A stretch of 64,000 nt of DNA, from NCBI GenBank assembly GCA_963728075.1, contig CAVSIP010000004.1:124001-188000 (forward strand), written 5' to 3'. Every line of letters starts with the position of its first letter. The first letter of the stretch is position 1. Below, one piece after another: positions 17,216 to 27,357 of this stretch. Below the pieces are notes generated by a model. The model did not search any database. It was not told the origin of the DNA and worked only from the letters and a program-made list of their open reading frames with translations. Made by a program: the position numbers and the translations under genes. Origin of the DNA: CAVSIP01 sp963728075 (GTDB lineage: Bacteria > Actinomycetota > Actinomycetes > JAFAQI01 > DASSKL01).

Positions 17216-18619
17216 CTACCGGCCGTGCGGGCGGGCCATCGCCAGGACGTCGAGCGCCTCGTCCAGCTGGGCCTCGGTGAGGTCGCCGCGCTCCACGAAC
17301 CCCATGTCCAGCACGGTCTCGCGGATCGTCCGTCCCTCGGCGAGCGCCTTCTTCGCGACCCTCGCGGCGTTCTCGTAGCCGATGTAGCGATTGAGCGGCG
17401 TGACGATCGAGGGGCTGGACTCCGCGTACGTACGGCAGCGCTCCTCGTCGGCCACGATCCCGTCGACGCAGCGGTCGGCGAGCAGCCGGGAGACGTTCGT
17501 CAGCAGCCGGATCGACTCCAGCAGGTTGCGGGCGATGACGGGCAGCATGACGTTCAGCTCGAGGTTGCCGGCGCTGCCGCCGAACGCGACCGCGGCGTCG
17601 TTGCCGACCACCTGCGCGACCACCTGGCAGACCGCCTCGGGGATGACCGGGTTGACCTTGCCCGGCATGATCGACGACCCGGGCTGCAGGTCGGGCAGGT
17701 GGATCTCGCCGAGCCCGGCACGCGGGCCGGAGGACATCCAGCGCAGGTCGTTCGCGACCTTGTACAGGCTGACCGCGATCGTGCGCAGCTGCCCGGACGC
17801 CTCGACCAGCGCGTCCCGCGCGCCCTGGGCCTCGAAGTGGTCGCGCGCCTCGGTGAGCGGCAGGCCGCCCGTCCCCTCGGCCAGCCGCTGGATGACGGCG
17901 GCCGCGAACCCCGCCGGGGTGTTGATGCCCGTACCGACGGCCGTACCCCCGAGCGGGAGCTCGCCGATCCGGGGGAGCGAGGCGCGTACGCGTTCCGCGC
18001 CGTACCGCACCTGTGCGGCGTACCCGCCGAACTCCTGGCCGAGGGTCACCGGGGTCGCGTCCATGAGGTGCGTCCGGCCGGACTTCACGACGTCGACGAA
18101 CTGCACGCTCTTGCCTTCCAGCGCCGCGGCGAGGTGCTCCAGCGCCGGCAGCAGCTGGAGGACGAGCATCCGGGTGGCGGCCATGTGGATGGCGGACGGG
18201 AACGTGTCGTTCGACGACTGCGAGGCGTTGACGTGGTCGTTCGGGTGCACGTCGCGGCCGAGCCGCTCCGTGGCGAGCGAGGCGATCACCTCGTTCATGT
18301 TCATGTTCGTCGACGTGCCCGAGCCGGTCTGGAACACGTCGATGGGGAAGTGGTCGTCCCACTGGCCCTGCGACACCTCGACCGCGGCGTCGTGGATCGC
18401 GGTCGCCATGTCCTCGGGGATGACCCCGAGCTCGGCGTTGACCGTGGCCGCCGCGCCCTTGATGGCGGCGAGCGCACCGATCAGCTCCCGGTCGACGGTC
18501 AGCCCGGACACCGGGAAGTTCTCCACCGCCCGCTGGGTCTGCGCCCGCCACTTCGCGTGCGCGGGGACCCGTACCTCGCCCATGGAGTCGTGCTCGACGC
18601 GGAAGCTCTGCTCGCTCAT
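17216..18619 (-). CDS. fumC: Fumarate hydratase class II
   Basis: This 467-aa protein interconverts fumarate and malate. It has the class II signature GSSIMPGKVNP, QTGSGTSTNMN at the substrate site, NASQSSNDTFP and SGRTHLMDATP with the catalytic His. It needs no metal cluster and so tolerates oxidants, unlike the class I enzyme encoded 2.2 kb away. Nine bases separate it from the convergent L,D-transpeptidase gene. CATGCT lies 6 nt upstream of the ATG on the minus strand, suggesting a leaderless start. Confidence 0.97.
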   Translation of the reverse strand: MSEQSFRVEHDSMGEVRVPAHAKWRAQTQRAVENFPVSGLTVDRELIGALAAIKGAAATVNAELGVIPEDMATAIHDAAVEVSQGQWDDHFPIDVFQTGSGTSTNMNMNEVIASLATERLGRDVHPNDHVNASQSSNDTFPSAIHMAATRMLVLQLLPALEHLAAALEGKSVQFVDVVKSGRTHLMDATPVTLGQEFGGYAAQVRYGAERVRASLPRIGELPLGGTAVGTGINTPAGFAAAVIQRLAEGTGGLPLTEARDHFEAQGARDALVEASGQLRTIAVSLYKVANDLRWMSSGPRAGLGEIHLPDLQPGSSIMPGKVNPVIPEAVCQVVAQVVGNDAAVAFGGSAGNLELNVMLPVIARNLLESIRLLTNVSRLLADRCVDGIVADEERCRTYAESSPSIVTPLNRYIGYENAARVAKKALAEGRTIRETVLDMGFVERGDLTEAQLDEALDVLAMARPHGR

Positions 18620-18656
18620 GCCCGCAGCATGCCCGACCCGCCCGCCCGGCTACCCC

Positions 18657-18740
18657 GCCTTCGTGCGCCCCATGACCACCTTCATGCGGCCAGCTGTGGC
18701 TGCAGAAGATCGTTTGACCCCACCTGGCCGCACGAAGGCG
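18657..18740. repeat. Long intergenic palindrome with a duplicated arm (family C)
   Basis: cgccttcgtgcg at 18657-18668 is the perfect reverse complement of 18729-18740. A related sequence, ccttcatgcggccag (18679-18693), pairs with ctggccgcacgaagg (18724-18738) with one mismatch. The right arm can therefore pair with either of two left arms. The element fills the gap between fumC and the MMPL gene. Confidence 0.65.
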
Positions 18741-18749
18741 TCTGGGGCG

Positions 18750-20804
18750 TCAGGGGGCGGGAGCGCTGCGAGACAGGCGGCTGGGCCACCAGATCCGGCG
18801 GTCCAGGTCGATGGTGAGCGCGGGGACGAGCAGCGACCGGACGACCAGGGTGTCCAGGAGCACCCCGAACGCGACGATCGAGCCCAGCTCCACCAGCGCG
18901 ACGAGCGGCAGCACGGTGAGCGCCGAGAACGTCGCCGCGAGCACCACGCCGGCGGAGGTGATGACGCCGCCGGTCACGGTGACGCCGACGATCGTGCCCT
19001 CCCGCGTCCCGCGCCGTGCGGCCTCCTCGTGCACGCGCGACATGAGGAAGATGTTGTAGTCGATGCCGAGCGCGACGAGGAACACGAACGCCAGCAGCGG
19101 AAGCGACTCGTCCATCCCGGCGAACCCGACCGCGTCGAACACCAGCGCGCTCAGCCCCAGCGACGCCGCGAACGACAGCACCACGGTCCCGACGAGCAGC
19201 ACCGGCGCGACCACCGCACGCAGCAGCAGGCCGAGGATCACGAGGACGACGACCAGCACGATCGGCATGACCAGCGTCCGGTCCCGTACCGCAGCCTGCC
19301 GGACGTCGTAGTCGGTCGCGGTCGGCCCACCCACGAGTGCACCCGCCCCGGGTAGCGCGTGCAGCTGCGTACGCAGCGCCCGGACGGTGTCGTACGCCTG
19401 CGGGCTGTCCGGCGCGTACCGCAGCACGGCCGCGACCTGGACCCGCCCGTCAGCCTGCGCGACCGGCACGGCGGTCGCCACCCCCGGTACGGCGGACGCC
19501 GTACGCAGGACCTCCTGCGTCGCGCCGGCGTCCGCGACCACGATCGTGGGCGCACCGCCCCCGGCCGGGAAGTGCGCGGCGTACACCTGCTGGCCGGCGA
19601 CCGACTCGGGTGTCCCCACGAACGCCTCGGTCTGCCGCAGGCCCAGGTTCAGGTCGAGCAGCCCGAGCGCGGCCAGCGCGAGCGCCAGCGTCGTGCCCAC
19701 CCACACCCGGCGCGGCCGGGCGGCCACGCCCCGGGCGATCCGCGCCCAGCGGGCGTGCCGCTCGTGCCCCGTGCCGTCCGGCCGCGGTCGGGCCGGCCAG
19801 AACAGCCAGCGCCCGCCGACCACGAGCAGTGCAGGGAGCAGCGTGACCTGGGCGAGCAGCGCCATCGTGACGCCGATCGCGCCGACCGGCCCGAGACCGC
19901 GGTCGCTGTTGAGCTCGGCGACGAGCAGGCACAGCAGCCCGAGCACGACGGTGGCGGCCGAGGCGAGGATCGCCGGAGCCGCCCGCTGCAGCGCGGCGGC
20001 CATCGCCTCGTGCCGGTCGTCGTGCAGGTGCAGCTCCTCCCGGTAGCGCGCGACGAGCAGCAGCGCGTAGTCCGTACCGGCGCCGAAGACGAGCACGGTG
20101 AGGATCCCCGCGCTCTGCCCGCTGACGACGAGCCCGGCGTACTTGGCGAGCGCGTACACCGCGGCCTGCGACAGCGTGATCGCCATGCCGACCGACAGGA
20201 TCGGCACCACCCACAGCGTGGGGCTGCGGTAGATGAGCAGCAGCAGCACGATGACGACGCCGCCGGTGACCAGCAACAGGAACGAGTCGATGCCCTCGAA
20301 CGCGCTGACCGAGTCGACGAGCAGCCCGGCCGCGCCCGCGACGTACGCGGTCATGCCCGGCCCGCCGTCGACGATCCCGCGGACGGCCTTGATGTCCTTC
20401 TCCAGCAGCGTGGCGTCCGGTTGCGCCACCCGGAACGCGAACGACAGGGCGTGGCCGTCCGCGGAGGCCTGCACCGGGTCCGCGTCGGCGTCGGCCACGC
20501 GGTCCAGGACTGCCTGCCGCTGCTGCTGCACCCGCTGCCGGTCGGCTGCGGTCACCCGGCCCCCGGCCTCGTAGACGACGACGCCCGGGATCTGCCGTCC
20601 GCGCGGGAACGTCTCGAGCGTGTTGCTCACCTGCGTCGACTCCGCGTTGCGCGGCAGGTACGACGACGCGTCGTTCTTCTCGACCGACCCGAGCTTGCCG
20701 GCGAACGGCCCCGCGACCGCGGCGAGGACCAGCCAGCCGAGGACGAACAGCCACTTCGCTCGCCGGCCGGCCGGCAGCGTCAGCAGCCGGCGTGCGGTGG
20801 ACAT
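18750..20804 (-). CDS. MMPL family RND transporter
   Basis: This 684-aa membrane protein has two similar halves, each with a large extracytoplasmic loop followed by a bundle of membrane helices. The two proton-relay motifs are GAGTDYALLLVARYREE in the first half and LGIDYNIFLMSRVHEEA in the second, as in actinobacterial MmpL proteins. MmpL proteins export lipids or drugs across the inner membrane. No lipid-synthesis gene adjoins it here, and the substrate is unknown. It lies between the two fumarase genes on the same strand. Confidence 0.9.
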   Translation of the reverse strand: MSTARRLLTLPAGRRAKWLFVLGWLVLAAVAGPFAGKLGSVEKNDASSYLPRNAESTQVSNTLETFPRGRQIPGVVVYEAGGRVTAADRQRVQQQRQAVLDRVADADADPVQASADGHALSFAFRVAQPDATLLEKDIKAVRGIVDGGPGMTAYVAGAAGLLVDSVSAFEGIDSFLLLVTGGVVIVLLLLIYRSPTLWVVPILSVGMAITLSQAAVYALAKYAGLVVSGQSAGILTVLVFGAGTDYALLLVARYREELHLHDDRHEAMAAALQRAAPAILASAATVVLGLLCLLVAELNSDRGLGPVGAIGVTMALLAQVTLLPALLVVGGRWLFWPARPRPDGTGHERHARWARIARGVAARPRRVWVGTTLALALAALGLLDLNLGLRQTEAFVGTPESVAGQQVYAAHFPAGGGAPTIVVADAGATQEVLRTASAVPGVATAVPVAQADGRVQVAAVLRYAPDSPQAYDTVRALRTQLHALPGAGALVGGPTATDYDVRQAAVRDRTLVMPIVLVVVLVILGLLLRAVVAPVLLVGTVVLSFAASLGLSALVFDAVGFAGMDESLPLLAFVFLVALGIDYNIFLMSRVHEEAARRGTREGTIVGVTVTGGVITSAGVVLAATFSALTVLPLVALVELGSIVAFGVLLDTLVVRSLLVPALTIDLDRRIWWPSRLSRSAPAP

Positions 20805-20845
20805 GCTGGAACGCTCACAAACCGGGGAGGGTGGCGGTAGGGCCG

Positions 20846-22528
<1,683 letters not shown>

Positions 22529-22544
22529 GATGACAGCGTAGGCG

Positions 22545-23579
22545 TCAGCTCGGGCGCTCGAAGTCGATGGAGCTGTACGCGCGCAGCTTGGTGAGCTTGT
22601 GCTCGCTCTCGATCGTGCGGATGGTGCCGCTGCGGGAGCGCATGACCAGCGAGTGGGTGGTGGCGCCACCCGGGCGGTAGCGGACGCCGCGGAGCAGCTC
22701 GCCGTTGGTGATGCCGGTCGCGACGAAGAACACGTTGTCGCTGCGGACGAGGTCGTCGGTCGTCAGCACGCGGTCGAGGTCGTGGCCGGCGTCGATCGCT
22801 CGCTGCCGCTCCGCGTCGTCCTTCGGCCACAGCTTGCCCTGCAGCGTGCCGCCGAGCGACTTCACCGCGCAGGCGGTGATGATGCCCTCCGGGGTGCCGC
22901 CGACGCCGAGCAGCAGGTCGACGCCGGTGCCGTCCTTGGCCGCCATGATCGCGCCGGCGACGTCACCGTCGCTGATGAACTTGATCCGTGCACCGGCCTC
23001 GCGCACCTGCCGGACGATCTCCTCGTGCCGCGGCCGGTCGAGGATGACCACGGTGACGTCCTCCGGCGAGCCGCCCTTGGCCTTCGCGACCGCGCGGATG
23101 TTCTCCGCGACCGGCGCCTCGATGTCGACGTAGTCCGCCGCCTCGGGTCCGGTGGCGAGCTTCTCCATGTAGAAGACGGCGGACGGGTCGTACATCGTCC
23201 CGCGCTCGGCGACCGCCATCACCGCGATCGCGTTGTCCATGCCCTTCGCGGTCAGCGTCGTCCCGTCGATCGGGTCCACCGCGACGTCGCATGCCGGGCC
23301 GTGGCCGTCGCCGACCTGCTCGCCGTTGTAGAGCATCGGCGCCTCGTCCTTCTCGCCCTCGCCGATGACGACGACGCCGTCCATCGACACGGTGCTGACG
23401 AGCTGGCGCATGGCGTTCACCGCGGCCTGGTCGGCGCCGATCTTGTCGCCGCGGCCCACCCAGCGGCCCGCCGCCATCGCGGCGGCCTCGGTCACGCGCA
23501 CCAGCTCGAGCGCGAGGTTGCGGTCGGGCGCCTCACCCTCGACGGCGAGGATCGGTGGCACGGAGTTCTCGTCGGTCAT
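22545..23579 (-). CDS. glpX: Fructose-1,6-bisphosphatase class II
   Basis: This 344-aa GlpX hydrolyses fructose 1,6-bisphosphate in gluconeogenesis. Diagnostic blocks are GRGDKIGADQAAVNAMR, VVIGEGEKDEAPML (metal site), DPIDGTTL, ISDGDVAGAI and GVGGTPEGI. It is the main FBPase of mycobacteria and its gene has the same neighbour there (a fumarase). TAGCAC 6 nt before the ATG resembles a leaderless promoter but departs from TANNNT at the last base. Together with the PEPCK genes it shows a gluconeogenic theme in this window. Confidence 0.96.
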   Translation of the reverse strand: MTDENSVPPILAVEGEAPDRNLALELVRVTEAAAMAAGRWVGRGDKIGADQAAVNAMRQLVSTVSMDGVVVIGEGEKDEAPMLYNGEQVGDGHGPACDVAVDPIDGTTLTAKGMDNAIAVMAVAERGTMYDPSAVFYMEKLATGPEAADYVDIEAPVAENIRAVAKAKGGSPEDVTVVILDRPRHEEIVRQVREAGARIKFISDGDVAGAIMAAKDGTGVDLLLGVGGTPEGIITACAVKSLGGTLQGKLWPKDDAERQRAIDAGHDLDRVLTTDDLVRSDNVFFVATGITNGELLRGVRYRPGGATTHSLVMRSRSGTIRTIESEHKLTKLRAYSSIDFERPS

Positions 23580-23628
23580 GGCGGCGTGCTACCCCCAATA
23601 CGGCCGAGTCAGGCCCGCATCGTAGCGA

Positions 23629-24666
23629 TCACAGCGAGACGAGCGTCACCTCGGTCGCCTTGACGCTCACCCACACGGGTACACCCTCTCGCAGTCCCAG
23701 CTCGGCCGCGGAGGCGGGCGTGACCTCCGCCACGACCGGCGGCGTGGCGTCGACGCCGACGCGTACGCGCCCGCCCGCCAGCGTCAGCTCGCGTACGCGC
23801 CCCTCCCACAGGTTGCGGGCGCTGCCCTCGGGGCGGTGGCGGTGCAGGGTCACCGCGTGTGGCGGGACGACCGCCAGCCCCTCGCCGTCGGGGACGGCCG
23901 GGTCCGCGCCGACCACCGTGCCCCCGTCGGCGACCGCGAGCACCCCGTCACGGAGCCGGCCGCGCCAGGCGTTCGCGCCGAGCAGCCGGGCCACCCACGC
24001 CGACCGCGGCGCGCGGGTGACGTCGGTGGGGGAGCCGTCCTGCACGACCGCGCCGTGCTCCACGACGACCAGCCGGTCGGCCAGCGACACCGCGTCGAGC
24101 GGGTCGTGGGTGACGAGCAGCGTGCTGCCGTCGTACGTCCGCAGGTGCTCGTGCAGCACCCGCCGGACGTCGGCGCGAGTCGCCGTGTCGAGCGCGGCCA
24201 GCGGCTCGTCGAGCAGCAGCACCCGCGGGCGTACGGCCAGTGCGCGGGCCAGCGCGACCCGCTGCGCCTGCCCGCCGGACAGCGCCGCCGGGCGGCGCCC
24301 GGCGAGGTCGGCGACCCCCAGTCGCTCCAGCCACTCCTGCGCCGTACGCCGGGCCGCCGCCCGGTCCGCCCCCTGCCGCCGCGGGCCGAACGCGACGTTG
24401 TCGCGCGCGGACAGGTGCGGGAACAGCGCGCCGTCCTGCGGCACGTAGCCGGTACGGCGCCGGTGCGGCGGCAGGGCGGCGACGTCCACCCCGTCGACGG
24501 CCACCCGGCCGGTCGCCGGCGCCAGGCCGGCCAGCGCCCGCAGCAGCGTGCTCTTGCCGGCCCCGTTCGGACCCACGACCGCGACCACCTCCCCGTCCCC
24601 GGCGTCGAGCGCCGCGCGGACGGTGAACGCCCCGGCCCGGGCGGCCAGGTCGGCCGCGAGCGTCAT
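23629..24666 (-). CDS. modC: Molybdate ABC transporter, ATP-binding subunit
   Basis: This 345-aa ATPase has Walker A GPNGAGKST, Q-loop YVPQDG, signature LSGGQAQRVALARAL and Walker B VLLLDEPLAALD, then a C-terminal TOBE/Mop domain ending VWVSVKATEVTLVSL. The C-terminal Mop domain together with ModA and ModB next door supports molybdate or tungstate. The ATG at 24666 is the family start; an upstream ATG in frame would add five residues created by the 23-bp duplication. It is the last gene of the regulator-modA-modB-modC operon. Confidence 0.93.
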   Translation of the reverse strand: MTLAADLAARAGAFTVRAALDAGDGEVVAVVGPNGAGKSTLLRALAGLAPATGRVAVDGVDVAALPPHRRRTGYVPQDGALFPHLSARDNVAFGPRRQGADRAAARRTAQEWLERLGVADLAGRRPAALSGGQAQRVALARALAVRPRVLLLDEPLAALDTATRADVRRVLHEHLRTYDGSTLLVTHDPLDAVSLADRLVVVEHGAVVQDGSPTDVTRAPRSAWVARLLGANAWRGRLRDGVLAVADGGTVVGADPAVPDGEGLAVVPPHAVTLHRHRPEGSARNLWEGRVRELTLAGGRVRVGVDATPPVVAEVTPASAAELGLREGVPVWVSVKATEVTLVSL

Positions 24667-24707
24667 CGCCGGCCCACCCACCGCGTCATCGCCGGCCCAC
24701 CCACCGC
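24662..24707. repeat. 23-bp tandem duplication at the modB/modC junction
   Basis: gtcatcgccggcccacccac is repeated with a 23-bp period (24662 and 24685). The duplication covers the modB C-terminal codons and the modC start. Since 23 is not a multiple of three, it puts two CAT (ATG) signals in different frames and changes the last residues of ModB. Confidence 0.8.
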
Positions 24708-25465
24708 CCGCGCAGCGCGAGCAGCACCGCCAGCGAGACCAGCAGCAGCACGATGCTCATCGCCTCCGCGGCGGCCGGGTCGGTCTGCAGCCGCAGGTAG
24801 ACCGCCAGCGGCATGGTCTGGGTGACGCCCGGCAGGTTGCCGGCGAAGGTGATCGTCGCGCCGAACTCGCCGAGCGCGCGGGCCCAGGCCAGCGCGCCGC
24901 CGGCGGCGATCGCCGGACCGGCGACCGGCAGGGTCACGTGGCGCAGCGTCGCCCACGGCCCGGCGCCGAGCGTCGCCGCCACGTCCTCGTACCGCTCGTC
25001 CAGGCTGGCCAGCGCGCCCTCCACGGCCAGGACCAGGAACGGCAGTGCGACGAACGCCTCGGCGAGCACGACCGCACCGGTCGTGAACGGGACCCGCACG
25101 CCGGCCGCGGTGAGCGCGCCGCCCAGCAGCCCGGACCGCCCGAAAGCCAGCAGCAGCGCCACCCCGCCGACCACCGGCGGCAGGACGAGCGGCAGCGTCA
25201 CGGTCGCGCGCAGCAGCGCCTTGCCGGGGAACTCCAGGCGGGCCAGCACCCAGGCGAGCGGCACGCCCAGCAGCAGGCACAGCACGGCCGCGGACGTCGA
25301 GGTGACGAGCGAGAGCTCGAGCGCGTCCAGCGCGCCGCCCGAGCCCAGCTCGGCCGGCAGCGCCGACCAGGGCGCGCGTACGACGAGCGCCAGCAGCGGC
25401 ACGGCGAGCAGGGCGAGCCCGACCGGCGCGAGCACGCCCACGGCGACCGGCACCCGGGTGCGCAT
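24686..25465 (-). CDS. modB: Molybdate ABC transporter, permease subunit
   Basis: This 259-aa permease has about six membrane segments and the EAA-loop motif ERYEDVAATLGAGPWATLRHVTLP that docks with ModC. TLPLVLPPVVGG and EFGATITFAGN are typical of the ModB/CysT group. Its ATG overlaps the modA stop (ATGA). The C-terminus (LRGRWVGRR) lies in a short tandem duplication, so its last residues may be recent. Confidence 0.93.
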   Translation of the reverse strand: MRTRVPVAVGVLAPVGLALLAVPLLALVVRAPWSALPAELGSGGALDALELSLVTSTSAAVLCLLLGVPLAWVLARLEFPGKALLRATVTLPLVLPPVVGGVALLLAFGRSGLLGGALTAAGVRVPFTTGAVVLAEAFVALPFLVLAVEGALASLDERYEDVAATLGAGPWATLRHVTLPVAGPAIAAGGALAWARALGEFGATITFAGNLPGVTQTMPLAVYLRLQTDPAAAEAMSIVLLLVSLAVLLALRGRWVGRR

Positions 25466-26199
25466 CAGGCGGGCCGGAAGCCGTACCGGGTGAGGATCTG
25501 CTGGCCGCCGGCCGAGCGCAGGTACGCCACGAAGTCCCGGCCCGCGCGGTTGCCGGTGAGGACCCCGACCGGGTACGTCGCGGTCGGGCTGTCCTGCACC
25601 GGGACGCTCGCGACCTGGCGCCCCGCGGCGGTGGCGTCGCTGGCGTACACCACGCCGGCGTCGGCCTCGCCGAGCTCCACCTTGGTCAGGACCGCGCGGA
25701 CGTTCTCCTCCAGCGACGCCGGGTGCACCGTCACGCCGGCCGCCTCCAGCGCCTGGCGCGCGTACGCCCCGGCCGGCACGGCGGGCGCGGCCAGCACGAC
25801 CGTCAGCCCCGGCCGGGCCAGGTCCGCCAGGCCGTGCACGCCCTTCGGGTTGCCGGGCGCCACCGCGATGACGAGGACGTTGCGGGCGAACGTCTGCGGG
25901 GGGCCGGTGAGCCGGTCGCGGACGGTGGCCATCGTCCGCTCGTCCGCGGTGGCCAGGACGTCCGCGGGCGCGCCCTCCTTCACCTGGGCGACCAGCGACT
26001 GCGAGCCGGCGAAGGAGAACCGGACGTTCTCGTCCGGGTGGGCGCGGTGGAAGGCGGTGCCGACCGCGCGGAACGCGTCGGTGAGGCTCGCGGCGGCGAG
26101 CACGGTCGCCGTGCTGCTGCCCGACCCGGTGCCGGACGTGCCGCCGCAGGCGGCCGCCAGCAGGAGCACGGCGGCGGCCGCGGCGTACCGCGCCCTCAC
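25465..26199 (-). CDS. modA: Molybdate ABC transporter, substrate-binding lipoprotein
   Basis: This 244-aa lipoprotein has a signal peptide ending LLLAAAC. The mature part carries the ModA motifs VLAAASLTDAF (oxyanion-binding serine), FSFAGSQSLVAQ and GAPADVLATADE, and later EADAGVVYASDA. It binds molybdate or tungstate outside the membrane. Its GTG start overlaps the stop of the Mop-HTH regulator gene (GTGA). Confidence 0.93.
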   Translation of the reverse strand: MRARYAAAAAVLLLAAACGGTSGTGSGSSTATVLAAASLTDAFRAVGTAFHRAHPDENVRFSFAGSQSLVAQVKEGAPADVLATADERTMATVRDRLTGPPQTFARNVLVIAVAPGNPKGVHGLADLARPGLTVVLAAPAVPAGAYARQALEAAGVTVHPASLEENVRAVLTKVELGEADAGVVYASDATAAGRQVASVPVQDSPTATYPVGVLTGNRAGRDFVAYLRSAGGQQILTRYGFRPA

Positions 26200-26606
26200 G
26201 GCGCCACCACCTCGACGCCGACGTTCGTCGCCTTCACGGTGGCCACGGCGAGCATCCCCTCGGTCAGTCCGAGCTCGTCGACGGCCTCCCGGGTGAGCAG
26301 CGAGACCAGCCGGTGCGGGCCGGCCTGGATCTCGACCTGGGCGGCGACGTCGCCGCGGGCGACCCGGGTGACGATGCCCTGGAAGCGGTTGCGGGCCGAC
26401 CGGCCGACGACCTCTGCGGGCAGCCGGTCGTCGTTCTCCGCGGCCAGCGCGACCGCGAAGGCGGCCAGGTCGGCGCCCTCGACGAGCCGGTGGCCGGACT
26501 CGTCACGGGTGGTCGGCAGCCGGTCGGCGTCCGCCCAGCGGCGCATCGTGTCGACGCTCACGCCGAGCAGCGCTGCGGCCTGACCCATGCTGTATGTGTG
26601 CCGCAT
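26196..26606 (-). CDS. Mop-domain helix-turn-helix regulator of the mod operon
   Basis: This 136-aa protein combines an excisionase/BldC-like winged helix (YSMGQAAALLGVSVDTMRRWADADRLP, residues about 5-31) with a TOBE/Mop domain (from about residue 65; RNRFQGIVTRV and VATVKATNVGVEVV). Mop domains bind molybdate, so this is probably a molybdate-sensing repressor, functionally like ModE but with a different DNA-binding domain. It heads the mod operon. A perfect 8-bp-arm palindrome covers its start codon, and a -10 element 7 nt upstream implies a leaderless, self-controlled mRNA. Confidence 0.85.
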   Translation of the reverse strand: MRHTYSMGQAAALLGVSVDTMRRWADADRLPTTRDESGHRLVEGADLAAFAVALAAENDDRLPAEVVGRSARNRFQGIVTRVARGDVAAQVEIQAGPHRLVSLLTREAVDELGLTEGMLAVATVKATNVGVEVVAP

Positions 26607-26619
26607 GTGCGGCACTATA
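26598..26619 (-). promoter_or_regulatory. Operator palindrome and leaderless promoter of the mod operon
   Basis: gtgccgca-tg-tgcggcac (26598-26615) is a perfect inverted repeat centred on the regulator's start codon (26604-26606). On the minus strand TATAGT (26619-26614) is followed by 7 nt and the ATG, so transcription should start at or next to the A. A protein on the palindrome would block initiation. A second, looser symmetry (gtat...atac) extends the site on both sides. Confidence 0.65.
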
Positions 26620-26685
26620 CGGCGCTGGAGGCTGGCATCTGCGGCCGTGGTGCCGGATCCGGCCGGAGAATGGGAGAGTGGAGGC

Positions 26686-27285
26686 GTGACGACGCAGACG
26701 CAGGGCCGCGCCGGGGGGCGGGCGCAGGCGACCCGTGCCGCCCTGATCGACGCTGCCCGTGACGTCTTCACGCAGGCCGGCTACAGCGACGCGAACATCG
26801 CCGACGTGGTGGCCCGGGCCGGGGCGAGCGTGGGCAGCCTGTACCACCACTTCGGCGGCAAGGCCGACCTCTACCTCGCGCTGTTCGAGGACTACCAGCG
26901 CCGGCAGGAGGAGCGCGCGGTCGTCGCCGTACGCGAGAGCCGCCGTGCCGGGGAGAGCGACCCGCTGCGGCTGTTCATCGACGGCCTGCGCGCGTTCCTG
27001 CAGGGGTGCTGGGAGGAGCGCGACCTCGCCCGGCTGTTCCTCGCCGGTGGCGGCCCGCCCGGGTTCGACCTGGTGGCGCGGCGCAGCTACCGCGACTGGG
27101 TCGGCCGCAACGCCACCCTGCTGCGCCCCGAGGACAAGCCGCTGGGCGAGGCGCTGGTGCTCGTCCTCACGACCGTCGCCTCGCAGGCCGGCCACGAGGT
27201 GGCCGTCCGCGAGAGCGAGGCGTCGGCGAAGCAGCTCACCGAGGAGATCCTCGAGCTGATCAGCCGGATCGGCGACCCCCGCTAG
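26686..27285 (+). CDS. TetR family transcriptional regulator
   Basis: This 199-aa protein has an N-terminal TetR helix-turn-helix (AALIDAARDVFTQAGYSDANIADVVARAGASVGSLYHHF-type, residues about 15-55) and a helical ligand domain rich in Arg/Glu that ends ELISRIGDPR. It is divergent from the mod operon with 79 nt between the starts and convergent with ogt. Its targets are not evident. The GTG start is preceded by GAGTGGAGG. Confidence 0.88.
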   Translation: MTTQTQGRAGGRAQATRAALIDAARDVFTQAGYSDANIADVVARAGASVGSLYHHFGGKADLYLALFEDYQRRQEERAVVAVRESRRAGESDPLRLFIDGLRAFLQGCWEERDLARLFLAGGGPPGFDLVARRSYRDWVGRNATLLRPEDKPLGEALVLVLTTVASQAGHEVAVRESEASAKQLTEEILELISRIGDPR

Positions 27286-27308
27286 CCGTCACCGCCCCAC
27301 CGTCCCGC

Positions 27309-27357
27309 CGGTCGTGAAGCAAAGTGGCGCTGTCAGCGCCACTTTGCTTCACGACCG
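27309..27357. repeat. Perfect 23-bp inverted repeat, family A copy 2
   Basis: Arms of 23 nt (left 27309-27331, right 27335-27357) match without error around a 3-nt loop. The right arm contains the stop codon and last three codons of ogt. It lies between the convergent TetR and ogt genes and could be a bidirectional terminator. A degenerate copy is at 12859-12907. Confidence 0.9.

Noticed and set aside
17225..19355. Long plus-strand frames opposite fumC and the MMPL gene
   Set aside because: They have no recognisable domains, while the minus-strand frames have full-length family matches.
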